Assembly (NCBI GenBank): GCA_037074705.1
Contig: CM073590.1
Location: forward strand, 211,960,746-212,024,745
DNA length: 64,000 nt
From: Zhengitettix transpicula
Taxonomy: Eukaryota; Arthropoda; Insecta; Orthoptera; Tetrigidae
Direction of reading: 5' to 3'
Made by a program: the position numbers and the translations under genes. Positions 10,208 to 21,365 of the stretch are shown piece by piece (the stretch's first letter is position 1; the number at the start of each line of letters is the position of its first letter). The notes below the pieces were generated by a model, which saw only the letters and a list, made by a program, of their open reading frames with translations, did not search any database and had not been told where the DNA came from.

Positions 10208-12825
10208 TCCTTCCTATCTACTTTCAGCGAGTAATATTCTCCGTTAATTAACTAAGATTTTCAACTCTATATAAATAAATTTTGTATAGTTATTGTTTTT
10301 ATTTCGCCCGAAAGACTATTGTATATTACAGTATAAACCGACGGCTGTTCTTCCTAGACGAAGTAGTAGACAAATTTTACCATAAATATTGGTTTTCAAT
10401 TTTCACATTCCGTTTTAATTTTACACGGCCGTGCGAAAATTTTTCTCTGATTATGCGTTTTTCCCAGCAATGAAATATTTTGGAAGACCGACAAATGTAA
10501 TACATTTTTTTCATCCACAATGGTTCATACCCCTCCAAATTTATTGTTTTGTAATCTACAAAGAAATTAGAGGTCGCGAAGATTGCTGTGGGTGCATTAT
10601 AGAAGATTTAGGGGGGAAAATATTCCCACACAGAAAAGGATAATAATTCCTGAACAACATTGAAAGTAGATGCATATTAATTGCTACAAAACCTGACAAA
10701 GATGGCCAGTTCGTAACGAGTTGCCCCGGGACTCCACTCATTTATATTCCTAATGAGCACACATCATCACTCGGCCATTTCAATCAATCCTCGTCGCATT
10801 TCTACATTCCATCGGTAACAGAAAACTGACAATATTAAAATACTCAATAATAATAAGAAACGTTGAGTGATACTGAATACAAATTTTTCTCGTTAAAATT
10901 TAAATTTCAGTATAATTACATTTTACTTTTCACTTTCATACTGATATAAAATAAATAATACAACGACAAAAATAGAAATTATTTGTGCTCACAATTACAT
11001 AGCATCCGTTCACTAAACTTTAACTGCACTCCAATGAAATAAAATACTTTCGAATCCGTTTTCTTCATAATCTATTACTTCTCTATACAGCAAAAAAATA
11101 CCATTTGTGTTGCTATTATAACGAATAAAATTAGTTTTATATGATTTTATGGGCATAATTTGGCTATTTAAAAAGCAAGAACGACTTTCCCACTCTCCTA
11201 TCATCTCACTTTCGCATTATTATTGGTTCGCAGTAAATTTGAGACATTAATTATGCTTAAACTGTGAGTGTAACTTCCAACAAAATAAAGAAAGTTAAGG
11301 ATTTCTGAAGCCAGGAAAAGTTTAGTCATATCTGTCACTGTAAAGATATCTTCGACGTAATTCTCATCACTATGAATTTACGTATTCATATTATCATAAA
11401 CTGGATAGGGTTTAACAGTATTGTAGCAGTGTTCCAATTTTTAGGAGGAAAAAATCGTTTGTGTTGATTATGTTAAATTCGGATTGATTATACGACGAAC
11501 GCTGAATTAATTTCTGTAATATCGGTATGAGCATTAAACTCGGTTGTTATTTGCGGGCATATTTCGTGGTATCCTCAAGCGGCTGTATTTAATATAGCTG
11601 TAGTTGGACTTTACCCTAACACAAAGGTCTTAATTCCGGTGTTTTCCCGAACAATTTGCAGAAGACAGGGGGAACTCAATTCAGGACGGTCAGTAAGTAC
11701 TAAGTTCAAACCCCAAATTCTCGTTTCATAAAAAAAATATTAGCGATTTTACTCGGCATTTGTAGCACGATACTCGAAAATTTTCTTATAATTTGGAAAT
11801 ATAAGTAAAATGGTACTGGTATATAATAAACATTTACAATATAGACATGATAATTATAAGATGTTATACTCAAATCAAAATTAAAACTGACATATTAAAT
11901 ATGGACGTTATAAGTTCAATTGGTGTGCGGTAGAAACGTTAAATCTGGAACATTTTCAGATAATGTGAATTATTACGTGATGATAACGTGATGAAGTAGG
12001 CTATAGTATAACCGTTAAGTGTATTGCCTGGAAGTAATTATGTAATACTGGGTTCGCTGATCGAACTCGACAGTTAAAAGTTAGACCAGCACAATGAAAT
12101 AGTGTTATAAATAATACTGAGTTCAGTTTTTTTTGTAGTTAAAATTTTTTTTGGGCACGAATTAGCTCAATTAATTTTAGTTTATCAGGCTGTCGCAGTT
12201 TCGTATGTTTTGTTTTCGTCGTCGATTGCCCCAAGTGGTCTCAATTTGATGCTTCACTGTCCTACGGTCGTTAACTGCAGTCGTCTTCAGGTTGACTCGT
12301 GTTTCAATACTACGTCGAAGACATTGTCCAGAGTATTCTTGAACACTGCAATTTGTCATGAATCTTCATAACCGGTCGCGCATGACGGGCGTATTTTCCA
12401 GACTTCTGGGGAGAGAGACGGAGCACCAAGTTCTGGACGAGGGATTTCCCGATTGATCCACTTACGAAACAAGAAAATTCCCGAGGAAAGCAAGTTCGGC
12501 TCAGCAGAACACGCAAATTTCGGTCCGGTGCCTGGCACGTAAAAAACGAAGCAGGTTGTTCGACACTTGTCAGTTAAGATAATGGTTGTCATAATTTAAC
12601 GAACAGTGGTAATTATTTAAAGCATTTAGTCTGCTTACAATTCGTCCATTAATATAAAGTAAACTTCGGCGTCTGCTGCCAACAGTTGTGGTTTTGAGAA
12701 GCCATTTTCATCCTAATTCACATAAAAACTACGGTATCAGGGAACGTAAAATTTATTCCTCACGTATCGTCGATGTGTTTTGACATGACAAACAAAAAAA
12801 TCATAATTAATGTAATTAAAACGTG
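10208..12825. other. No gene recognised; AT-rich DNA
   Basis: Several short frames on both strands (10282-10741, 11013-11204, 12177-12592) have no recognisable domains. A GC-richer patch at about 12190-12560 reads on the minus strand without a family match. One possible micro-exon is listed separately at 11662-11692. Confidence 0.45.
11662..11692 (+). other. Possible 31-nt micro-exon
   Basis: A pyrimidine-rich tract and 'caatttgcag' precede this segment, and it is followed by a strong donor, gtaagtac. All three frames are open over such a short length, so coding potential cannot be judged. It is listed only because both splice sites look good and lie on the same strand as the better exon at 54291-54358. 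Confidence 0.2.
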
Positions 12826-13330
12826 TTTTTTTGGGGGGTAACAGGCTACATGAGTGTAATCCACATCGTGGCAAATCCCCTTTAATAGCAGAGGAAGGGA
12901 TTTGAAAGGGGGGATGAGAAAGGTAGAGGAAGGTAGCCAAGGGCTAACTAGGGCCCCCGGGCTATAGTTTAAGGATTCTACCCGGCATTCGCCTAAAAGT
13001 AATGCAGGGAAAACCCTAGAAAAACCTGCATCACGTAGGTCGGGCATTGGGTACTTGTCCCACGCCCTTACGATAGCGGGAGAAGAGTTTGCTGTGGGGA
13101 CGCAGCATTCCCTTCTCCGTACCTCGACCAGTTTAGGAGGCAGCTGGCCGACTGTTCCAATGGGAACAGAGAAAACAACTCTTACCGTAGCCCAAGGTCT
13201 GTGACCCCGGAACATAAACCTCTCAAAACAGGCCACGGCTTGTGGGAACCTTAGTTCAAAAACGGAGAGGAAAAGGCATCCCCATAGGTAGCCCTTTCCT
13301 GTCTCTCCTACAAGGTTCTGCCTGCGAGAG
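12826..13330 (-). mobile_element. Family A retroposon, longest copy in the window
   Basis: In minus orientation this copy starts at the T-run 12826-12832, the complement of its A-tail. It carries all diagnostic blocks through to 'ctcaaaacaggccacggc' and 'gggaaccttagttcaaaaac'. It then continues into an extra 5' segment with 'gcatccccataggtagccc' and 'ctgcctgcgag' not kept in most other copies. It therefore gives the best view of the 5' end. A 158-codon minus-strand frame spans 12760-13236 but is shared with other copies as repeat sequence. I do not regard it as a proven protein. Confidence 0.85.
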
Positions 13331-13849
13331 AATAGCCCTCGCAGACCCTGTAAACGTATTTATTATGACATAGCAACTATAATAGTAATACTGACGAAGT
13401 CAGGAATGAGAGAAAAATTAATATTACGATATTGTTTGAGTAACAATCACTCAAAATTAATTCGTAATTTCGTAACAGATTGCAATGAATGTAGCAAACC
13501 ATCTTTAAAAAGTCACGCGCACAGCGGAAGAAGAAAATTACTAATATGCCAAAAGACTAACGCGAATGAGCTCAGTTTCAAGGACGCGTTTAGGAATCGG
13601 AAATTTCAGAGCCTCTTTCTTTTAGCTGCAAAAACAAACTTTACGTTCAATAAAACATTCTAACACGAGTGTGGTCTGTAAAAGTTCCTTTGTATGGCAG
13701 CACTACTTTATTTTTCTCGTGTTGTCACACCTGTCAACAGACTCCGTGTGAAATTACAAACGATTCCACTCAGCAGTTAATCAATTAAATTGGTTGCGGT
13801 ACGTGTATTTTTCGATATAAAAAATAAAGGTGTATCGTGCAGTGATAAA
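13331..13849. other. Unassigned segment before a mariner remnant
   Basis: An 85-codon frame at 13406-13663 has no recognised domain. The right part, about 13675-13849, probably contains the 5' untranslated region and end of the mariner remnant that follows, but I could not identify a terminal repeat. Confidence 0.35.
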
Positions 13850-14575
13850 ATTTCTTCGCAAAAGAAGGTTTAAATGTGGCCGAAATTCATTACAGCATCA
13901 TAAAAGTGTATCGTGGCTCTTCTGCTTCAAGCAACACCCTTAAGAAATGAGCAGCCGAGTTGAAACGTGGCCAATGTGATCAACGTATGACGGATGACGT
14001 CCGTAAAGAGAAAACCAGAAAGTGCAAGACTTGATTAGGAAGATCGACGTACGAATGGGCGTGAAATTGCTGTTACTGTTAAGACATCAAAAAAATGCCC
14101 TTTTGCATTTGGGGAATTGTACATGGAAAAGCATTGTGCTAGGTGTGAGCCACACGCATGCTCACTGAGGGTCAGAAACGCATTCGAACTTTGCGCGTTT
14201 CGCGTAAACGAGAATGTGTTTCTGCGTCGGTATGTGACTTTGGTCCTGGATTCACAATTTCACGTCGAAAGAAAGTTGTTCTTCACATCAGAAAAAGGCG
14301 AACACTCTGACACTGCCGGGGAAGATCATAGTTTCGGTTTTTTGTGATTAGAAAAAAATTATGTTACTCGGTTATCTAGGAAACGTTAAATAAATAACTG
14401 GAAAATACTATTTTAACCTTATAACAAACAATCCGAAAAAGAACTAAAATGTAACCCTTATTGCAGAAAAAAATTATTTTCAACCAGGTCAATGCACCCA
14501 CCCTGAAAATTTTCGCGAAAATTGAGGGAGTTTCATCCACGATATTCACCAGAGTTTACTGCTAATGTCTTTTTA
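13850..14575 (+). pseudogene. Mariner transposase pseudogene (SETMAR-like type)
   Basis: Frame-shifted plus-strand pieces follow the order of a mariner transposase. They include KKGLNVAEIHYSIIKVYRGS, AAELKRGQCDQRMTDD, REIAVTVKTSK in the helix-turn-helix region, LYMEKHCARCEPHACSL, FLRRYVT, WIHNFTSKESCSSHQKKA, GKIIVSVFCD and ITGKYYFNL. A decayed NYFQPGQCTHP stands where family members have the second aspartate (QDNA). The first two catalytic aspartates are both lost. The sequence stops before the third aspartate region, just left of the family A copy at 14585. Several stops and at least three frame changes make it inactive. Confidence 0.75.
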
Positions 14576-14584
14576 TCAGTACCA

Positions 14585-14865
14585 ATTTTTTTGTAACAGG
14601 CTACATGAGAGTGATTAACGTGGTGGCAACTTCCCTTTAATAGCATAGGATGGGAGTTGAAAGGGGTAATGAGGAAGGCTAGAAGAAGGTAGCCAAGGGT
14701 TAACTAGCGCCCCCTGCATGAAAAACCCTAGGAAAACCTACATCAGGTAGGTCAATTATTTGGTTCTTGTCCGGAGAAGGGTATGATGGGGGGTCTGCGA
14801 CCCCGGAACATACACCTCTCAAAACAGGCCAAGGTGCCTCGGCTTGTAAGAACCTTAGTTCAAAA
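14585..14865 (-). mobile_element. Family A retroposon, internally deleted copy
   Basis: The complement of the A-tail is the T-run at 14586-14592, followed by 'gtaacaggctacatgag'. The copy keeps the 3' third and the 5' end ('ccccggaacatacacctctc', 'aaaacaggccaaggtgcctc') but lacks most of the central region between about 14710 and 14800. It abuts the truncated mariner remnant, which may have been cut when this element inserted. Confidence 0.8.
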
Positions 14866-15042
14866 ACGATTTTCAACGATTTTCGTAAATCAAGAATCGA
14901 GTCCAGCTGCATGCTAGTAGAACACTACCAAGACGGGATGAATGGCACTGGACCCCTCTTTGATGTAATTAAATAAAAGTTTATGTCATTATGTTTAAAA
15001 AATCAAATTTTAAAATTATAATAAAAATTGTAATTTTATTTA

Positions 15043-15110
15043 GCTGTATACTGGAGTAATATAAATAATTTGTATACAATCCCAAGCTATTTCATAAATA
15101 TCTGCCAAAA
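15043..15110 (+). repeat. 68-bp dispersed direct repeat H, copy 1
   Basis: 'gctgtatactggag', 'aaataatttgtatac', 'atcccaagctatttcat' and 'aatatctgccaaaa' recur in the same order at 16995-17062 with only a few changes. No known element is recognised. Confidence 0.85.
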
Positions 15111-15128
15111 TCAGATCGAGAACTTTTA

Positions 15129-15442
15129 AGATGTCTGCTATTCCTGTTGGAATAGTCTGCCAGCTGCCTCCTAAGCGGATCGAGGCACGGAGAATGGAAT
15201 GCTGCGTCCCCTCAGCAAACCCCTCTCCCGCCATCGGAAGGGCATTGGATAATTATCTACTGCCCGACCTACCTGGTGCAGGTTTTTCTATGGTTTTCCC
15301 TCCATCACATATAGGTGAATTGCCGGGTAGGATCCTTAAACTACAGCCCGGGCTACCTTTTCTACCTTTCCGCATCCCCCACTTTCAGTCCCTTTCCTAT
15401 GCTATAAGAGGAGAGTTGCCCTATACATAGTCTGTCTAAATC
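15129..15442 (+). mobile_element. Family A retroposon, 5'-truncated copy
   Basis: This copy begins at 'gtctgctattcctgttgg' and proceeds through the central blocks to 'atgctataagaggagag' and 'acatagtctgtctaaatc'. It lacks the first roughly 100 bases of the element and has a decayed tail. The 99-codon plus frame 15131-15430 is the same repeat frame seen in other copies. Confidence 0.8.
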
Positions 15443-16959
15443 TTCTTCTCTTCTCAGTGAGAAAATAAGTAAACTAGAAACATGAAATATGTAAATATAT
15501 TATGAAATGCGTTCGAAGATCGTAGGTATCCTAGAGACAGAAACAAAGTATCGTCGTCAAAAACAACACTTCCCTTGCCAGCGTTTGGAAACCACACGGA
15601 AAAAAAAAATACTCCAAGAAGAAGGAAGAGGGTCAATTTCGTGAAAGAAAAAACCACAATGAGGAAATATTATTGTGGTTTCGTTAAGATACACTCTAGT
15701 GTGCTAGAAATTTCATGGCTCCATCGTCATTGATAGTTTAGAGGAAATGACTGTAATTGTGTTTTAATAAGACGGAATAGCAGTCTGCGACAGTTCCACG
15801 TACGAATCTGCATAAGGAACTGTGTCGAAGAAAAGAAACATTTCCTACGATGCTATCTCCGTGAGTAACAGTGGTGACAACTTTCTGATTTTCTCACCTT
15901 GGGAACATTTTATCAGTTTAACATCTAATGTGTACGAGTATATAGCAGCATTTTGTCTTTCCCTGCATTCTTAGTTTGTTGTCTATTTTCTGCTACCTTA
16001 ACTATTAACACAAAGTCATTCTTAAAAGACGGGGAAATATTAGAGAACCTCTTTTAGAATGATCTGTGGTATTATAACAGCACAAAAACCACCGCGGTAG
16101 GAAAAGTCATTATTTCTACAGTAATATTCCATAAAAGCGTCTCTGTCCCAATGACCGTCACCTACCAAAATAATATTTTTCTATTTTCTTCGTACAATAC
16201 ATTTAATGATATGCACGGACTCGAAAGTATTCAGAAGTCATCAAATCCGTTATAAAAATATCGCGTAACTCTAAAGTAGTTTGAAACGTCATATAAACAA
16301 ATTATTGATTAATTTAATACTATGTAACAAAATTTTAATAAGCAGGACGTGAATGAGCGTTCGATACTTCTAACCCAAAATGCAATCGAGTCATCAATGC
16401 TTAATACTGGCACAATATATTAAACGAAAACCTATAAATCCCCGGAAATGGCAGTTTGATGAATCAGCAATGTCACGCAAATTTTTGAAATCGTCAAATG
16501 TTAAACGGAAAACAAAGGTAAGAATTTGTAACATTTTTCAATTGTTTAACATTTTCTTTTATCCTTCCTCGGCTGTATTGTAGATGAGTCACTTGTTTAA
16601 CCTCGGCGGTGATGATTTTCTCGGTCACTGCGGAAGTCAGGCTTCCCCGTCTTCAAAACCTTCCATTTTACGGAAGCCACAAAAACCTTGTTTCACAGAT
16701 AAGAGCAAGGTTACAATAATTCAGTGCCACGCGGACTCGTACAACTGAACTCGTCGCGATAAAATCGTTAAACCGAACGAGTCTAAATATTCACGGCTGG
16801 ATTAAGGCAGAACACTGATCTGGACGGAATAAATTCTTTATCAACTGTCTCACAATTTTCAATGTCCAAAACAAGAAGGACGAATTCGTGGAGAGCCAAT
16901 GTAATTTAAAAAATTGCCGTAAGTTAGTAATTAACAAATCCAATTGATAAAAATATAAT
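15443..16959. other. No gene recognised
   Basis: A weak splice-donor-like site follows a short frame at 16380-16505 ('aacaaag' then 'gtaag'), but I found no matching acceptor, so I do not call an exon. The rest is AT-rich with no recognised repeat. Confidence 0.45.
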
Positions 16960-16962
16960 TTC

Positions 16963-16997
16963 TCAACGTTTCGCCCGTAATTTAGGACTTCATCGGC
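16963..16997 (-). repeat. Isolated CTGATGA/GAAACG-type hairpin motif
   Basis: On the minus strand this reads CCGATGAAGTCC, a short loop, then GGGCGAAACGTTGAG. GTCC pairs with GGGC through one G-T pair. It is the same arrangement as the hairpin shared by foldback families B to F, here outside a recognised foldback and directly beside repeat H copy 2. Confidence 0.6.
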
Positions 16998-17062
16998 TGT
17001 ATACTGGACTAAAATAAATAATTTGTATACGATCCCACGCTATTTCATTAATATCTGCCAAA
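16995..17062 (+). repeat. 68-bp dispersed direct repeat H, copy 2
   Basis: This is the second copy of the repeat at 15043-15110, in the same orientation. Its left end coincides with the hairpin motif at 16963-16997, which suggests that H may be the flank of a foldback-family element. Confidence 0.85.
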
Positions 17063-17063
17063 A

Positions 17064-18374
17064 ACTGGTAAGTGAGTTTTGAGTTATAGTTCAAATGCAT
17101 GCTCTGGCAGCCATGACTGTTGCATCTGCGACCTGATTCGTGGAGCTATGCATGAAATAATATAAATAAATAAAAAAGGGAGTCAGTTGAAAATAAAAGT
17201 TGTCAAGGGGGAAGAAGTAGAGAAAAGGTAAAGTAATATGCGGAAGACAAGAATTCGAGCCGACTGTCTTCTTGGGCAAATGAGGAAATATTCACTGAAT
17301 GTCATCCTCTGTGACGGAAAACTTCAGCCGTTCATTGTGACGTTGACATGGCGTACGGCCTGAATTGTGGAAAAACATAGCCTGTTTGTCGCACCGTGAC
17401 AACGCGCTTGCGCGTCCTTGTCTCATTCTAAGACATTTCCTGGCAAAAAAAATATTATAATAATTATTTTAAAAAAACATGTCGAGTCTCCCTCTGAGTT
17501 GTTTCACATCTTGTCTAAAATGAAAAATTGATTCAGAGGACAACGTTTTGACTGGAAGAGGTACACGAGGATTTGTAACTGTTGGTGAACACATTAAAGC
17601 TGCGACACTTACAAAAGCGAGACAATCTCAAAGGATCGTTAAATATGTGACGGAGGAAAATTCTGGTGTCCTACAGAATATCTATGGAATTTGTATAATG
17701 GCGAACGCCTGGTTTTTGTGCTCATTTTCCATACTTTTCCCAGGCATTTAATTCATTACTTCGGCTAACAAGTCATATTTTACTAAAAGTGACGAACAAA
17801 ACTTTTTTGTTATAACAAAAATAACTACAAAATTGTAATTATCTTCTTACCACAAGAAAGGCTAGAATGGGGTACAAACTTCATAATCAGATATCTGATC
17901 TTCCAAGTACGCCTCACGAGTCTCTGTGGACTCTGACGCAGCGCCAGACCTTCGTGGTCAGTATCATCTTCACCTCTCAGTAAGTCCTTTGAAAATTCAG
18001 TGAATTGTGATCTCGAACGGTTTGTTCAATGATTCCTTGCGCAGTCCCAATCCGATCTTCTGTAGCTACCGTAACAACTACCAGACATAAAGCAGTCGCA
18101 TGATCCCCGTCCTTTTTCGACGTCAGGAACAGGAAACTCACACAGTGGTTCAAAGAGAAATATTTTTTTTCCTAATCACCTTTCTTTTGTTTTTATTTCC
18201 ATTTATTATAATATCTTCAGTGAGTACCATTAAAACTAGTCTTTAAAGATTAACCGTTTTCTTCCTGCAAATATCAATCATTTTATTTATGACTAGAGTC
18301 TATCCAAAGTGGTCTCCTATATTGTTCTTGTCTGTGTAAGTAAACTTTACTCACACACTGCACATTACACTAGA
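17064..18374. other. No gene recognised
   Basis: Short frames at 17091-17279 (minus) and 17548-17751 (plus) have no recognisable domain. The patch at about 17870-18110 is slightly GC-richer but unassigned. Confidence 0.45.
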
Positions 18375-18379
18375 TCAGC

Positions 18380-18860
18380 TCGTTTTCTTCTTTCCAGTCT
18401 TCTGGCACGGTGTTGATTGTCCATAAGTTGTTGGTTGGGTTGCTGGGATGACGGGATGACGTGGAGGTGAAACCTATCTTCTTACGTCCCAGGCTCCTAT
18501 TTTATTTCTTCCTTAATGGTTGGAATCCGGAGATCCCTATGGAGGTCTGTATTCCGGATATACCAGCGGACATTCACTACGATTCTGAAAAGTTTGGAGG
18601 CATTTAATGTTTGTGTGACAGGTACAGATCCAAAGCTGGATACCGTAGAGCCACGCTGGTTTCAATATTTGCCAGTAAAGCAGTAGTTGGTTGGAGATCG
18701 AAAATTTGGAGTTCCTTCCAAATAGCCAATAGAATTGTCTATATTTGATTATTAATTCCGCTTCCCCCACCCCTTAACCATGCTCTTTCCACCTAAGCTT
18801 CGTGCCCAGTCATGCCTGAGTACTTAGCGTTGTTCTCATATGGTACAATTTTTTTTTGTG
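18380..18860 (-). pseudogene. Jockey-like LINE reverse transcriptase, C-terminal fragment
   Basis: The minus strand encodes YRQFYWLFGRNSKFSISNQ followed by LLLYWQILKPAWLYGIQLW and NIKCLQTFQN. This matches the conserved stretch after the RT palm in jockey-type LINEs, where 'ILKPxWxYGIQLW' is typical. Upstream (18771-18860) a degraded KYSGMTGHEA-like piece fits the preceding 'YLG' region. Downstream, a broken segment with HPSNP and DWKEENEL fits the C-terminal end. Frame breaks and the lack of the catalytic YxDD region show a 5'-truncated dead copy. Confidence 0.75.
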
Positions 18861-19009
18861 ATTTGAGTAATGTTTTATACTTTGCCGGCTGGATTTTTAG
18901 CGACAGTGGAAGATCCTGTACTGGGCCGACTGGTCCTTTGGACAGGAAATGAGTGAAATATTAGCGTAGGGATTCCATACAATGTTGGCTGGCAACGTGT
19001 ACAATCCTT

Positions 19010-19330
19010 GGGCGAAATGTTATTTCGAGCGACGCAGAAGAATAGCGGGTGAGGAGCGACGTGGACCTTGCAAGTCCCCCTCGCTGGCTGGGGGCGTGTG
19101 GTGCGTATGAATGGGCAAGGCTGCGTCGCATCACAGACACAGTGCGGTGACGTCACGGAGCCGCACGACTACTACTCTGCCCTCGACCAAGTCGCGGCTA
19201 GTCGCGCACCAGGGGGACCCGGCGATGGCGATGGCGGAGCGCAAGCAGGTACTCGCGTGAACACGCGCCAAGCACTCGTCTCACTACTCGCGGTTGCGGA
19301 AGCGCCGCGAGTCTTTCATTGTCTTCTCGA
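19010..19330 (+). promoter_or_regulatory. CpG-rich island, candidate promoter and first exon
   Basis: This stretch stands out in an AT-rich window for its density of CpG and GC. It contains a perfect palindromic CRE, TGACGTCA, at 19148-19155, with GC-rich sequence on both sides. A sharp return to AT-rich sequence follows at about 19325. CRE/ATF sites in GC-rich islands are typical of promoters in many animals, but in insects the association is weaker. The island could also be unrecognised exon sequence. Confidence 0.45.
19111..19248 (+). CDS. Candidate first coding exon, product unknown
   Basis: A frame opens at ATG 19111 (MGKAASHHRHSAV...) and passes two in-frame ATG codons at 19225 and 19231, giving MAMAERKQ, before CAG at 19246-19248 and a GT at 19249. 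If the donor is used, the exon ends in phase 0. Unspliced, the frame stops at TGA 19258-19260. The donor (CAG then gtactc) is weak. The ATG at 19225 has G-rich context and is the more attractive start. The frame is low-complexity and arginine-rich upstream of it, which may simply be 5' UTR. No family is recognised. It is listed because of its setting in the CpG island and because its phase matches the exon at 54291. Confidence 0.25.
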
Positions 19331-19334
19331 ATAT

Positions 19335-20880
19335 ATTATTCCTCATAAAATGTGTGAAACTCCAACCTTTTAGTCCGTACATCAGGTTCAAGAAGACGAT
19401 TTCGGCTTTTTATTTCTTCTCACGAAGATTTTAATACATGCTCTTCATGGATCCGAACACTGTGAACAACGTGCTCGTTGAAATAAATAATAATTCTATG
19501 CGTTCATAATAATATTTTTTCCCTCAAACGACTTTCAATAATTCAAGCACCACGTCTTTTTTTATAATTTACAGTGACCGCCTGAGAGAGTACTTTGCTT
19601 CATATACTGAGCAAATTGTATTAGTCACTCATTAGTCACGCTTTGTTTGTTTGTGTGTTACAACTTTCAACGATTGTCTTCAGTCTTTTCCTTGTTTACA
19701 TTTCGCGTAGAATTCAGAATTTCAAGGATTTCGTCTTATACATGAATCTTCGAACGTTCACCGTGGTCCAATTTAAGGAATATTATGGTTACACGATGTC
19801 TATAAATATTTACTGCAATTTATCTGCAGATAAACGTTTGTTTACATGTCACGGCAGGCACTTAACGGATCGCTTCTTTAAGCGCGCCTGTCACATCTTG
19901 CGTATCGTAATAATTAATGACGGGTAATAAATTACAAGCCGCTGTATCACAATCGTATTTGCTGTGTAAAGATTTTTAAAACTGGATTAAGTGATTTTGT
20001 GGAATAATCGTTTTCATCAGGTCAGAAATACTGTGTTATTGTGTCGTTTGTAACATAAGGACTTCACTGACTTGTTGTGTGCTCGTGTTTTGTGACATCC
20101 TCATTCTGTCTAGATATTGAACTGTAATATTTAATGGCATAACGCTGGGTGATATTAACAGTAGCACCCTAACCGATTCCAAAACCTACCCCTTACTCAA
20201 TTTCAGTACGTTTTTGAGTTGAAATTATTTAAAGACCAAGGTAAAGTTGTCAGAATCCTCACAAATTCAAATTGTCCAAATAATAAACACAAATATCTGT
20301 TTTTATAAAAACTATATGAGTGAAGTAAATGTTTTGTAATTGCGGGTTATTCTAACTCACCAATTACGATCTATGGCGTAGTATTTAGACAAAAGTAGAT
20401 TGTAGTCTGCATCCATCATACACCAGGAAATAAATTTTCACCTGTTAATTGTACCGGAAAATTAATGGGATACAGCCCCAATATTATAAAATTCTTCGTA
20501 ACTCAAGCACATTCAATGCTAAAGTACTGTTATTTGCAAGACATCAAGAAAAAATGTGTTATGATTCTCTGCAACTTTGCTCATCAGACAACGGTACTGA
20601 ATACTAGATAGAAGCCAAATATTCAGGACATTTTCATTGATTATCTGAAATCTCCATCCTACGTACGTAAAGAGAGTATAGATTCGTGTCATCACAATTA
20701 TTTGTGTTTAAACCCTATAACAAACACGTCCTTCAGAATGACAAAACTTGTTCACTGGAAATGATTTCAATGTTAACTAAAATTTTAAAAATTCCTGGTT
20801 TAATTTTCAGTCAGAAGTTATTCGCCGTTAGAAAAAGACTCTAATCCGAGTAAATTCAAATTTACGTAGTTTATTAATAA
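19335..20880. other. No gene recognised
   Basis: The 94-codon frame at 19643-19927 has no domain I recognise. The right edge, from about 20810, resembles the outer flank of family B ('gttattcgccgttag' also occurs as 'gttattcaccgttag' at about 35320). Confidence 0.4.
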
Positions 20881-20885
20881 GTAAG

Positions 20886-21131
20886 GTAGCCAATAAAGTG
20901 ATAATATAAATACCACACAGTTTCTGAGATCCTTGTCCCTTTCATCGGATGCGAAGAAGAGCCTAGAGCGACACAACTGCGGTAGTTAGTTGATAAAAAT
21001 CAAAAGTTATTTTCATTTAATTTTAATGGTGCAGTTGTGTCGCTCTAGGCTCTTCTTCGCACCTGCGGAAAGGGACAAGGATCCCAGAAAAGTCGTGTGG
21101 TATTTATATTATCACTTTTTTGTCTCAATTA
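20886..21131. repeat. Family B foldback element
   Basis: Left arm 20886-20980 and right arm 21031-21131 are inverted copies separated by about 50 bases. The arms share 'gcagttgtgtcgctctaggc', 'tcttcttcgca', 'agggacaaggatc' and 'tgtggtatttatattatc' (read on the right arm). A transcript crossing the element could fold into a hairpin of roughly 95 bp. No coding sequence is present. The flanks resemble those of the other B copies. Confidence 0.9.
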
Positions 21132-21284
21132 TTTTCAATCATGCGTAGTTTAAGTTTGTCTGTATAAAGGTCGTTTTTAGCATTATGTTTTCAATGTTGG
21201 TTATTTTAATATTGTTTTCTATATTTCAACCCAAATGGTAGTATTTGCAAATATAAAAACGACTACTTGGATAAAGAAGTAGTG

Positions 21285-21365
21285 ACATAACAGACTAAAC
21301 TAAGTTATAAAATAAATACCACGCAACGTTTCTGCAATCCTTGTTGCTTTCATCAGGTGATTCCA
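21285..21365 (-). repeat. Family B repeat, diverged single arm
   Basis: Read on the minus strand it gives CACCTGATGAAAGCAACAAG then GCAGAAACGTTGCGTGG and 'tatttattttataac'. It is a diverged member of the family B arm, 150 bp to the right of the foldback at 20886-21131. Its stem (GC/GC with weak flanks) is short. Confidence 0.65.

Noticed and set aside
16380..16505. Possible exon ending 'aacaaag' before 'gtaag'
   Set aside because: The donor is acceptable, but there is no acceptor, an in-frame stop lies just upstream of the ATG, and the peptide is not recognised.
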